A DNA stretch of 64,000 nucleotides from Streptomyces sp. SLBN-31. Lineage in GTDB: Bacteria; Actinomycetota; Actinomycetes; Streptomycetales; Streptomycetaceae. Position numbers and translations under genes: made by a program. Every line of letters begins with the position of its first letter. The first letter of the stretch is position 1. This document shows, piece by piece, positions 44,702 to 52,141 of the stretch. The stretch is taken from the NCBI RefSeq assembly GCF_006715395.1, contig NZ_VFNC01000002.1:3782001-3846000 (forward strand), given 5' to 3'. The notes under the pieces are model-generated. The model saw only the letters and a list, made by a program, of their open reading frames with translations. It was not told the DNA's origin and did not search any database.

Positions 44702-45259
44702 TCAGTCGTCCAGGCCCTCCGCCGCCCGCTTCTCCCGCAGCTCCATGATCGCCCGGCGGCGGGCGAGCCGGTGGGTGCGGCGGATCTGGGCCTCCTGGTA
44801 GCGGCGTCTGTCCTTCTCCGTCTCCGGGAGGACCTGCGGCACCCGGCGGGGCTTGCCGTCGGAGTCGACGGCGGCGAAGACGAGGTAGGCGGAACCGACC
44901 TGGGTGGGCGGGGTGGACTCGTTCCAGCGCTCGGCGAGGACGCGGACGCCGACCTCCATGGAGGTCCGGCCGGTCCAGTTGACCTGCGCCTTGACGTGCA
45001 CCAGGTCGCCGACGCGGACCGGCTCCAGGAACGCCATCTCGTCCATGGACGCGGTCACCGCGGGCCCGCCGCTGTGCCGGCCGGCCACGGCACCCGCCGC
45101 GTCGTCGACGAGCTTCATGATCACACCGCCGTGCACCGTGCCCAGCAGGTTGGTGTCGTTGTGGGTCATGATGTGGCTGAGCGTGGTCCGGGACGCCGAG
45201 GTGGGCTTGCCCGGGATACCCGCGGTGTCCGATTCCGTGGCCGTGGCCTGGTCTGTCAT
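44702..45259 (-). CDS. Acyl-CoA thioesterase (hotdog fold)
   Basis: 185 residues. A single hotdog domain contains the family motif LLGTVHGGVIMKLVDDAAG (about 38-56), in which the conserved Asp is the likely catalytic residue, and the ending SAYLVFAAVDSDGKPRRVP. It resembles YciA/BFIT-type cytosolic acyl-CoA hydrolases. An Arg/Lys/Glu-rich helical tail follows. It is located between two LCP genes but has no evident link to them. It is divergent from LCP 6. Confidence 0.9.
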   Translation of the reverse strand: MTDQATATESDTAGIPGKPTSASRTTLSHIMTHNDTNLLGTVHGGVIMKLVDDAAGAVAGRHSGGPAVTASMDEMAFLEPVRVGDLVHVKAQVNWTGRTSMEVGVRVLAERWNESTPPTQVGSAYLVFAAVDSDGKPRRVPQVLPETEKDRRRYQEAQIRRTHRLARRRAIMELREKRAAEGLDD

Positions 45260-45378
45260 GGCGTCCACCTTATGCCGACGTGACATTCGCGGACTTTGTG
45301 TTGGGTTCGCAACAGCAGTGCCCTGATTTTTCGACGACCCTTGTAAAGGGCATGCCCACTGCCTGCACACTGGGGCCC

Positions 45379-46686
45379 ATGAACGAGTGGCCTCAGGGTT
45401 GGTCCGACGACAACCGCGACAACCGCGACAACCGGTACGGACGCGGCAGCGCCAGCGCACAGCCCGAGGGCGCGCGGGTGATGCGGCAGGTCCGGCGACC
45501 GGCCCCGGGCGCGTACGGGGGCTCCGGCCCGTCCGCGCCGCCGTACGGCGGCGGGGTGCCCCAGCAGCCGTCGTACGTGAACGGCCAGGGCCACGGCGGC
45601 TACGCCGACGATCCGGCGGCCGGCGACTACGACGGCTACAACACCGGGCAGGTGTACGGCGGGGGCGGCCACGGCGGTCCCGGCGGACCGGGTGAGGGCC
45701 GGCCGCGGCCGAACTGGCGGCGCCGTATCAAGTGGACGGCGATCACCGTCGTGACCGTGCTCGTGGTGACGTCCGTCGCCACGTACTTCTGGGCCGACTC
45801 CAAGCTGCACCGGGACGTCGACCTGTCCAAGGTCATCGACAGACCGGCGACGGGCGACGGCACGAACTACCTGATCGTCGGCTCCGACAGCCGCGCCGGG
45901 ATGTCCGCCGAGGACAAGAAGAAGCTCCACACCGGCTCGGCCGAGGGCAAGCGCACGGACTCGATGATGATCCTGCACGTCGGCTCCAACGGCGACACGC
46001 TGATCTCCCTGCCGCGCGACTCGAACGTGGCGATCCCCTCGTACAAGGGATCGACCTCCGGCAAGACCTACCCGAACACGGGCCGGCAGACCAAGCTGAA
46101 CGCCGCCTACGCGGAGGACGGGCCGACGCTGCTGGTCCGCACCATCGAGTACAACATGGGCCTGCACATCGACCACTACGTGGAGATCGGCTTCGCCGGC
46201 TTCGCGAAGATCGTGGACGCGGTGGGCGGCGTGACGATCGACATCGACAAGGGCTTCAAGGACAAGTACTCGGGCGCCGACTTCAAGGCGGGCAAGCAGA
46301 CACTCAACGGCGAGCAGGCCCTCGCCTTCGTCCGCACACGGCACGCCTTCGCCGCCTCCGACCTGCAGCGCACCAAGAACCAGCAGAAGTTCCTGTCGGC
46401 CCTGGCCCACCAGGTGGCGACCCCGTCGACGGTCCTCAACCCCTTCAAGTTCTATCCGACGATGGGCGCGGGCCTGGACTCCCTCACCGTCGACAAGGAC
46501 ATGAGCCTGTGGGACCTGGCGTCCATGTTCTGGGCGATGAAGGGTGTCAGCGGCGGTGACGGCACGTCGATGAACATGCCGATCTCCGGCTCCACCGGCG
46601 GCAACCTGGTCTGGGACAAGGCGAAGGTGAAGACGCTGGTGAACGAGTTGAACAACGACCAGAAGGTCACGGTGTCGGGTGACTGA
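45379..46686 (+). CDS. LCP family protein 6
   Basis: 435 residues from ATG at 45379 (MNEWPQGWSDDN); two upstream in-frame ATGs have weaker support. A long Gly/Tyr/Asp-rich cytosolic tail (to about 112) precedes the anchor (IKWTAITVVTVLVVTSVATY), then the LCP core: NYLIVGSDSRAG, TDSMMILHVGSN, SLPRDSNVAIP, FVRTRHAFAASDLQRTKNQQKF. There is no LytR_C domain. The stop overlaps the start of the HAD gene by eight bases. Confidence 0.92.
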   Translation: MNEWPQGWSDDNRDNRDNRYGRGSASAQPEGARVMRQVRRPAPGAYGGSGPSAPPYGGGVPQQPSYVNGQGHGGYADDPAAGDYDGYNTGQVYGGGGHGGPGGPGEGRPRPNWRRRIKWTAITVVTVLVVTSVATYFWADSKLHRDVDLSKVIDRPATGDGTNYLIVGSDSRAGMSAEDKKKLHTGSAEGKRTDSMMILHVGSNGDTLISLPRDSNVAIPSYKGSTSGKTYPNTGRQTKLNAAYAEDGPTLLVRTIEYNMGLHIDHYVEIGFAGFAKIVDAVGGVTIDIDKGFKDKYSGADFKAGKQTLNGEQALAFVRTRHAFAASDLQRTKNQQKFLSALAHQVATPSTVLNPFKFYPTMGAGLDSLTVDKDMSLWDLASMFWAMKGVSGGDGTSMNMPISGSTGGNLVWDKAKVKTLVNELNNDQKVTVSGD

Positions 46687-47316
46687 CGGCAGCAACGGCA
46701 GACCGCCCCTCGGGGCGGTTCTGTGCGATGTGGACAATGTGGTCCGCTCCTTCGACTCCTCGCGCCTGCAGGCCCTGGAGCGGGCCGCGGGGATCGCCGA
46801 GGGGTCCACCAAGAAGGTGGCGTTCGCGCCGGAGACGGTCGCGCCGCTGGTGCTGGGCGAGATCACCTCGCAGGAGTGGGCGGAGTCGATCGCGGCGGGC
46901 CTCGCCGGACTGGTGCCCGACTCCGATCCGCAGACGGCGTACGAACTGGCCCTGGCGCTGCTGGAGTCGCCCTTCCACGCCGACGACGAGGTGGTGGCCC
47001 TGCTGCGCCGCGCCCGTATCCGGGTGCCGGTCGTCCTCGTCTCCAACGCGGCCCTGGAGCTGGAGGCCGACCTCGACTCCCTCGGCCTGGGCGACCTCGC
47101 CGACCACGTCGTCAACAGCGCCCGGGTGGGCCTGGCCAAGCCGGACCCCCGCATCTACCGCCTGGCTGCGGACCTGGCGGGCGTCCACCCGAGCGCTGCC
47201 TGTTCGTCGACGACAGCGAGGAGAACGTCGGCGCGGCGGCCGCCCTGGGCATGAACGCGGTGCACTACCGCGACCCGGCGGACCTGGAGCGGGCGCTGGA
47301 GCCCCTGTTCGCCTGA
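46679..47316 (+). pseudogene. HAD-family hydrolase gene with a -1 frameshift
   Basis: The first 170 codons from GTG 46679 read as a HAD hydrolase: motif I LCDVDNVVRSF, motif II VVLVSNAA, motif III LAKPDPRIY. Near 47190 the frame changes; the expected motif IV (RCLFVDDSEENVGAAAALGM) and C-terminus ending at TGA 47314-47316 lie in the +2 frame. Inserting one G (CACCCG-G-AGCGC) restores a 212-residue protein. This is either a recent one-base deletion or a sequencing error. The substrate is unknown. It is coupled to LCP 6 by overlap. Confidence 0.85.
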
Positions 47317-47322
47317 CGCGGC

Positions 47323-47347
47323 GGGGGCACCCGTGGCGGGTGCCCCC
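47323..47347. terminator. Bidirectional terminator between the HAD and Cys-rich genes
   Basis: GGGGGCACCC / GGGTGCCCCC, a perfect 10-bp stem with a 5-nt loop, between two converging genes. Confidence 0.8.
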
Positions 47348-47366
47348 TGTCACGCTCCGGTGAGGG

Positions 47367-47729
47367 TCACATCGTGGCGCCCGCCATGGTCCGGCACATC
47401 TGCGCGCAGCGGCGACACGCCTCGGCGCAGCGCATCATCTGGGGATCGTCCGGCATGGACATACACGCCTCGGCGCACATGTCGCAGGCCTTGGCGCACA
47501 TCGCGCACATCTCGGCCGACATGGGCGAGCGGCGCATCATCATGTCCGCGCACATGCGGGTCATCTCGGAGCAGTCGATGAGCGCGCGCATGATCTGCAT
47601 CTGGGCCTGACCGCCCATCTGCATGCAGGAGCTCATGGTCTCCTCGCACATGCTGTGGCACGACATGCACGCCTCGACGCAGTCCTGCATCTCCTTGGAC
47701 ATGGCGGCCGCGGGTCCGGTCTGGGTCAT
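47367..47729 (-). CDS. Cysteine-rich four-helix protein, copper-storage (Csp)-like
   Basis: 120 residues from ATG, with AGGAGGA at a good distance. Sixteen cysteines occur mostly at i, i+3/i+4 spacing (DCVEACMSCHSMC, EMCAMCAKACDMCAEAC, MMRCAEACRRCAQMC), plus about 20 methionines. This pattern fits the DUF326 four-helix bundle family, whose Csp1/Csp3 members fill the bundle core with Cu(I). There is no signal peptide, so it would be cytosolic like Csp3. No copper regulator or pump gene is nearby. Copper is inferred from the family. Confidence 0.85.
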   Translation of the reverse strand: MTQTGPAAAMSKEMQDCVEACMSCHSMCEETMSSCMQMGGQAQMQIMRALIDCSEMTRMCADMMMRRSPMSAEMCAMCAKACDMCAEACMSMPDDPQMMRCAEACRRCAQMCRTMAGATM

Positions 47730-47856
47730 GGCTCCTCCTGGGAGGGAGAGGGGCCCGGGGCGGGCCCCGTGTGGTACCCGTCCTACGCCCGCCGGGCGCG
47801 ACGCGCCATCGGGCGGACACGAACAATCCGCTACGAATCGCCCCACGGGGATGACA

Positions 47857-47885
47857 GAAGCCCCCGGATTCCCTCCGGGGGCTTC
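47857..47885 (-). terminator. Terminator downstream of acyl-CoA dehydrogenase
   Basis: A perfect 12-bp stem (GAAGCCCCCGGA / TCCGGGGGCTTC) with a 5-nt loop, 36 bases after the stop codon. Confidence 0.85.
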
Positions 47886-47920
47886 GTGCCGCTACGCCGA
47901 TCGGCGCGAGCCGCCGGGCG

Positions 47921-49078
47921 TCACGGCAGGTTGCGCGCCATGACGATGCGCTGGACCTGGTTGGTGCCCTCGTAGATCTGGGTGATCTTGGCGTCGCGCA
48001 TCATGCGCTCGACCGGGTAGTCGCGGGTGTAGCCGTAGCCGCCGAGGAGCTGTACCGCGTCCGTGGTGACCTCCATGGCGACGTCCGAGGCGAAGCACTT
48101 GGCCGCCGCGCCCTGGAAGGTCAGGTCGGCATCGCCGCGCTCGGAGGCGGCCGCTGCCTGGTAGGTCAGGGCGCGGGCCGCGGCGATCTTCATGGCCATG
48201 TCGGCGAGCATGAACTGGATGCCCTGGAAGTCGGCGATCGGCTTGCCGAACTGCTTGCGCTCCTGGACGTAGCCCTTGGCGTAGTCGAGGGCGCCCTGGG
48301 CGACACCGAGGGCCTGGGCGGCGATGGTGATGCGGGTGTGGTCGAGGGTCTTCATCGCCGTGGCGAAGCCGGTGCCCTCCTCGCCGATCATGCGGTCGGC
48401 GGGGATGCGGACGTTGTCGAAGTAGACCTCGCGGGTCGGGGAGCCCTTGATGCCGAGCTTCTTCTCCGGGGCGCCGAAGGAGACGCCCTCGTCGGAGCGC
48501 TCGACGACGAAGGCGGAGATGCCCTTGGAGCGCTTGGCGGGGTCGGTGACCGCCATGACCGTGTAGTACTCGGAGACGCCAGCGTTGGTGATCCAGCGCT
48601 TGACGCCGTTGAGCACCCAGTGGTCGCCGTCGCGGACGGCCTTGGTCTTCATGCCGGCCGCGTCCGAGCCCGCCTCCGGCTCGGAGAGGCAGTACGAGAA
48701 CATCGCGTCGCCCTTGGCGAGCGGGCCCAGGTATTTCTTCTTCAGCTCCTCGGAGCCGGAGAGGATGACCGGCAGGGAGCCGAGCTTGTTCACGGCCGGG
48801 ATGAGGGAGGAGGAGACGCAGACACGGGCGACCTCCTCGATCACGATGACCGTGGCGAGGGCGTCGGCGCCGGCGCCGCCGTACTCCTCGGGCACGTGGA
48901 CGGCGGCCAGCTCGTTGGCGACGAGCGCATCGAGGGCCTCCTGCGGGAAGCGGGCCTCCTCGTCCACCGCCGCGGCGTACGGTGCGATCTTCGCCTCGGC
49001 CAGGGAGCGGACGGCGTCACGGAGCATGTCGTGCTCCTCGGACGGGCGGTACAGGTCGAAGTCAGCCGATCCGGCCAA
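47921..49078 (-). CDS. Acyl-CoA dehydrogenase
   Basis: 385 residues from a TTG start that gives the usual N-terminus (MAGSADFDLYRPSEEHD). FAD flavoenzyme of the short/branched-chain type: the middle has CLSEPEAGSDAAGMKT, and the C-terminus has YTRDYPVERMMRDAKITQIY followed by EGTNQ, whose glutamate is the probable catalytic base. It oxidises acyl-CoA esters to enoyl-CoA. The same gene lies next to purE/purK in mycobacteria (fadE25). An AT-rich region with a TTAC-N6-GTAA palindrome lies upstream. Confidence 0.92.
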   Translation of the reverse strand: MAGSADFDLYRPSEEHDMLRDAVRSLAEAKIAPYAAAVDEEARFPQEALDALVANELAAVHVPEEYGGAGADALATVIVIEEVARVCVSSSLIPAVNKLGSLPVILSGSEELKKKYLGPLAKGDAMFSYCLSEPEAGSDAAGMKTKAVRDGDHWVLNGVKRWITNAGVSEYYTVMAVTDPAKRSKGISAFVVERSDEGVSFGAPEKKLGIKGSPTREVYFDNVRIPADRMIGEEGTGFATAMKTLDHTRITIAAQALGVAQGALDYAKGYVQERKQFGKPIADFQGIQFMLADMAMKIAAARALTYQAAAASERGDADLTFQGAAAKCFASDVAMEVTTDAVQLLGGYGYTRDYPVERMMRDAKITQIYEGTNQVQRIVMARNLP

Positions 49079-49118
49079 GGTCTCTCACGCTCCAAAACGC
49101 TGCGATTGCCGACGCTAA

Positions 49119-49132
49119 TTACCGTTAAGTAA
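49119..49132. promoter_or_regulatory. AT-rich palindrome between acyl-CoA dehydrogenase and the UDP-glucose dehydrogenase gene
   Basis: TTAC-CGTTAA-GTAA, 41 bases before the dehydrogenase start, in an unusually AT-rich stretch for this genome. It may be a TetR-type operator controlling the fatty-acid gene. No regulator gene is adjacent. Confidence 0.35.
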
Positions 49133-49257
49133 CTCAAATTTTAGAGGGCGGCTCACCGGACTGATACGTGAGCTTGGCGACAGCGGGAAAACTGCCCGGC
49201 GATCAGCCCGACTATGCTCGGCTCCGCATCGCCCACGTCCCCACTCTGGAGCATCCC

Positions 49258-50601
49258 ATGGCCCTCAGGATCACCGTGATCGGCACCGGCTATCTCGGCG
49301 CGACGCATGCCGCCGCCATGGCGGAGCTGGGTTTCGAGGTGCTGGGGCTGGACGTGGTGCCGGAGAAGATCGCGAAGCTGGAGCGGGGCGAGGCGCCCAT
49401 GTTCGAGCCCGGCCTCGAAGAACTGCTGCGCAAGCACGTCGCCGGGATCGAGGGCTCCACCGGGCGACTGCGCTTCACCATGGACTGGGCCGAGGTCGGC
49501 GCCTTCGGCGACGTGCACTTCCTGTGCATCAACACCCCGCAGAAGCACGGCGAGTACGCCTGCGACATGTCGTACGTGGAGTCCGCGTTCGCCTCTCTCG
49601 CCCCGCATCTGGCCGGTCCCGCGCTGGTCGTCGGCAAGTCGACCGTGCCGGTGGGGTCCGCCGACCGGCTGGCCCGCTACCTCGCCGAGCACGCCCCCGC
49701 CGGACAGGACGCCGAGCTGGCCTGGAACCCCGAGTTCCTGCGCGAGGGCTTCGCCGTCGAGGACACCCTGCGTCCGGACCGGATCGTGGCCGGCGTGCGC
49801 AGCGATCGGGCCGAGAAGCTGCTGCGCGAGGTGTACGCGACGCCCATCGCCGAGGGGACGCCGTTCGTCGTGACGGACTTCCCGACGGCCGAGCTGGTGA
49901 AGACCTCCGCGAACTCCTTCCTGGCCACCAAGATCTCCTTCATCAACGCGATGGCCGAGATGTGCGAGGCCTCCGGCGGCGACGTGGCCAAGCTGGCCGA
50001 GGCCATCGGGTACGACGACCGGATCGGCAAGAAGTTCCTGCGGGCGGGGATCGGGTTCGGCGGCGGCTGTCTGCCCAAGGACATCCGGGCGTTCATGGCG
50101 CGCGCCGGTGAGCTGGGCGCCGACCAGGCGCTGACGTTCCTGCGGGAGATCGACTCCATCAACATGCGCCAGCGCGGGCAGATGGTGGAGCTGGCCCGGC
50201 AGGCGCTGGGCGGCGGCCCGTTCCTGGGCAAGCGGGTCGCGGTGCTCGGCGCGACGTTCAAGCCGGACTCGGACGACGTACGCGACTCCCCCGCGCTGAA
50301 CGTGGCGGGGCAGATCCACCTCCAGGGCGGCCAGGTGACCGTCTACGACCCGAAGGGCATGGACAACGCCCGCAAGGTCTTCCCCACCCTCGGTTACGCG
50401 GATTCTGCGACCGAGGCGGTGCGGGGCGCGGACGTCGTCCTGCACCTGACGGAGTGGCGGGAGTTCCGCGAGCTGGACCCGGCGGCGCTGGGCGAGGTGG
50501 CGACGGCCCGGGTGATCCTGGACGGGCGCAACGCCCTCGATCCGGCGCTGTGGCGCAAGGCGGGGTGGACGTACCGGGCGATGGGCCGGCCCACCGCGTA
50601 A
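49258..50601 (+). CDS. UDP-glucose/GDP-mannose dehydrogenase family (likely UDP-glucose 6-dehydrogenase)
   Basis: 447 residues from ATG at 49258 (MALRITVIGTGYLGATHAAA, with the NAD-binding GxGYxG). The catalytic cysteine is in GFGGGCLPKD and the substrate lysine in NSFLATKISFINAMAE. The C-terminal domain has VAVLGATFKPDSDDVRDSPA. It oxidises a UDP-hexose twice, giving UDP-glucuronate, an envelope-polymer precursor. GDP-mannose as substrate is possible but less likely. It ends at a very strong terminator. Confidence 0.9.
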   Translation: MALRITVIGTGYLGATHAAAMAELGFEVLGLDVVPEKIAKLERGEAPMFEPGLEELLRKHVAGIEGSTGRLRFTMDWAEVGAFGDVHFLCINTPQKHGEYACDMSYVESAFASLAPHLAGPALVVGKSTVPVGSADRLARYLAEHAPAGQDAELAWNPEFLREGFAVEDTLRPDRIVAGVRSDRAEKLLREVYATPIAEGTPFVVTDFPTAELVKTSANSFLATKISFINAMAEMCEASGGDVAKLAEAIGYDDRIGKKFLRAGIGFGGGCLPKDIRAFMARAGELGADQALTFLREIDSINMRQRGQMVELARQALGGGPFLGKRVAVLGATFKPDSDDVRDSPALNVAGQIHLQGGQVTVYDPKGMDNARKVFPTLGYADSATEAVRGADVVLHLTEWREFRELDPAALGEVATARVILDGRNALDPALWRKAGWTYRAMGRPTA

Positions 50602-50611
50602 CCGCGCGGAC

Positions 50612-50655
50612 GACGCCGGTTCGGCCGAGGCTCAGTCGGCCGAACCGGCGTCTTG
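50612..50655 (+). terminator. Very strong terminator, 17-bp perfect stem
   Basis: Bases 50612-50628 pair without mismatch with 50636-50652, with a GGCTCAG loop, and TTGTTGCATTC follows. It lies 10 bases after the stop and faces the convergent CGNR gene. Confidence 0.9.
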
Positions 50656-50694
50656 TTGCATTCTGCCCCACCGGTGCGGGTGGTGGCCGGGGAA

Positions 50695-51195
50695 CTACCT
50701 GGCCCGGTAGCGGCGCATCTTGGCGCGGGCCCCGCAGACCTGCATCGAGCACCAGCGGCCGCGTCCGGCGGGGCTGCGGTCGTAGTACGCCCAGTGGCAG
50801 GTGTCGGCCTCGCAGGCCTTCAGGCGCAGCCAGGTGCCCGCGATGAGGGATTCGGCCACGGCGGCGGCGACACGGGAGAGCAGCGGGCGTCCGTCGGCGG
50901 GGGTGAGGGCGGCGGAGCCGTCGGTGGCGTCGACGGTGACCCGCAGCGGGGCGGCCGCCAGCAGCTCGTCCAGGGGGACGACGCGGGTGTGCGGCGGGTG
51001 GCCGGCGTGGGCGAGCAGTGCCGCGCGCAGGGACTCGCGCAGCTCGCGGGCGGCCGGCACCTGGTCCTGGGTGAGTCCGAAGCGCGCCCGGCCGTCCTCG
51101 GTGTCGAGGGCGTCGGCTCCCGACGCGATGTCCAGCGTGTTGACCAGGGACTCGACCAGTGCGAGGCCCCCGGGCGCGGCCGATCTCTCCGTCAT
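50695..51195 (-). CDS. CGNR zinc-finger transcription regulator
   Basis: 166 residues. The N-terminal part (LALVESLVNTLDIASG through DLDELLA-like helices) is the ABATE-type ligand domain. The C-terminal CGNR zinc finger shows CEADTCHWAYYDRSPAGRGR followed by WCSMQVCGARAKMRRYR, two Cys pairs for zinc and the basic tail for DNA. Here the hallmark CGNR is CGAR. It is divergent from two VOC genes, with repeated GTTAC/GTAAC words between, so it may control them and itself. Confidence 0.9.
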   Translation of the reverse strand: MTERSAAPGGLALVESLVNTLDIASGADALDTEDGRARFGLTQDQVPAARELRESLRAALLAHAGHPPHTRVVPLDELLAAAPLRVTVDATDGSAALTPADGRPLLSRVAAAVAESLIAGTWLRLKACEADTCHWAYYDRSPAGRGRWCSMQVCGARAKMRRYRAR

Positions 51196-51230
51196 GACTG
51201 CACGCTACCTCCGGGAATTCCTCTTGCGAC

Positions 51231-51290
51231 GTTACCGCCAATGGGGGAGCATGCGGTAACGGTTACTCCTTGACCGCATCTACAGGTAAC
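51231..51290. promoter_or_regulatory. GTTAC/GTAAC operator-like cluster between CGNR and VOC genes
   Basis: GTTACCGC (51231-51238) and GCGGTAAC (51253-51260) form an inverted repeat with 8-bp arms. GTAAC-G-GTTAC (51256-51266) is a second, tight palindrome sharing the same bases, and GGTAAC recurs at 51285-51290. All lie in the 108-base divergent promoter region. Confidence 0.55.
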
Positions 51291-51303
51291 ACAGGAGGAA
51301 GTC

Positions 51304-51663
51304 ATGGCCATCGCCAAGCTGGGCGCCGTCGTCCTGGACTGTCCCGACCCGAGCGCGCTCGCCGGTTTCTACGCCGAGGTGCTGGGCGGCACGGTCGAGG
51401 GGGAGGGCGACTGGGTGGACCTCACGACCCCCGACGGCCGGGCACTGGCCTTCCAGGCCTCCCCCGGCTTCGTCGCCCCCGAGTGGCCCTCGCCGGACCG
51501 CTCGCAGCAGTTCCATCTCGACCTGACCGTCGAGGACCTGGACACGGCCGAGGCCGGCGTCCTGGCGCTCGGCGCGAAGCCGCTGGACGCGGACGACCGT
51601 TCGCGCACCTTCCGTGTGTACGCCGACCCGGCAGGGCACCCGTTCTGCCTCTGTGCCTGCTGA
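51304..51663 (+). CDS. VOC family protein 1 (glyoxalase-like)
   Basis: 119 residues from ATG with AGGAGGAAGTC upstream. It has the beta-alpha-beta-beta-beta repeat of the vicinal oxygen chelate fold: AKLGAVVLDCPDPSALAGFYAEVL, then QFHLDLTVEDLDTAEAG and YADPAGHPFCLC. Subtype resembles glyoxalase-like domains with unknown substrates, often in resistance or detoxification. It forms a pair with the next gene, 13 bases away. Confidence 0.88.
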   Translation: MAIAKLGAVVLDCPDPSALAGFYAEVLGGTVEGEGDWVDLTTPDGRALAFQASPGFVAPEWPSPDRSQQFHLDLTVEDLDTAEAGVLALGAKPLDADDRSRTFRVYADPAGHPFCLCAC

Positions 51664-51676
51664 TCAGGAGGACACC

Positions 51677-52066
51677 ATGGCCGTGGCCCGTTTCCGTTCC
51701 GTCGTGGTCGACTGCCCCGACCCGCACGCGCTGGCCGACTTCTACGCACAGGTCGTCGGCGGCACCCCGCGGGCCGAGGACGACGACTGGGTCGTCCTGC
51801 GCGTCCCGGACGGGCCGCGGCTCGCCTTCCAGCGGGCGGAGGGTTTCACTCCGCCCGAGTGGCCGCGCGCGGACCGCAACTCGCAGCAGTTCCACCTCGA
51901 CTTCGACGCCGGTTCGACGTGGGAGGAGATGGACGCGGCGCACGAGCGGGTGCTGGCGCTGGGGGCGACGCCGCTGGACCTGGAGGACCGCAAGGAGAAG
52001 GACTTCCAGGTGTACGCCGACCCGGCGGGGCATCCCTTCTGCCTGTGCCGGATCGACGAGCCTTAG
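51677..52066 (+). CDS. VOC family protein 2 (glyoxalase-like)
   Basis: 129 residues from ATG at 51677 (CAGGAGGACACC upstream). It is clearly homologous to VOC 1 over its whole length: VVVDCPDPHALADFYAQVVGG, PEWPRADRNSQQFHLDF, YADPAGHPFCLCRID. The pair arose by tandem duplication. A short insert (GSTWEEMDAAHERV) distinguishes it. Metal ligands resemble those of VOC 1 (His of QFHLD). Substrate unknown. A stem-loop follows the stop. Confidence 0.88.
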   Translation: MAVARFRSVVVDCPDPHALADFYAQVVGGTPRAEDDDWVVLRVPDGPRLAFQRAEGFTPPEWPRADRNSQQFHLDFDAGSTWEEMDAAHERVLALGATPLDLEDRKEKDFQVYADPAGHPFCLCRIDEP

Positions 52067-52114
52067 GCCCTGTCGGCGCCTCCGGGCAGGCGGGAATTTG
52101 ACGCCAGGGCCTAA
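52063..52114 (+). terminator. Stem-loop after VOC 2
   Basis: TTAGGCCCTG (52063-52072) pairs with CAGGGCCTAA (52105-52114); the left arm includes the TAG stop. The loop is about 32 nt, so it is only a moderate terminator candidate. Confidence 0.55.
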
Positions 52115-52141
52115 GACCCGACCTTCGCAGGACCCCCTCCG

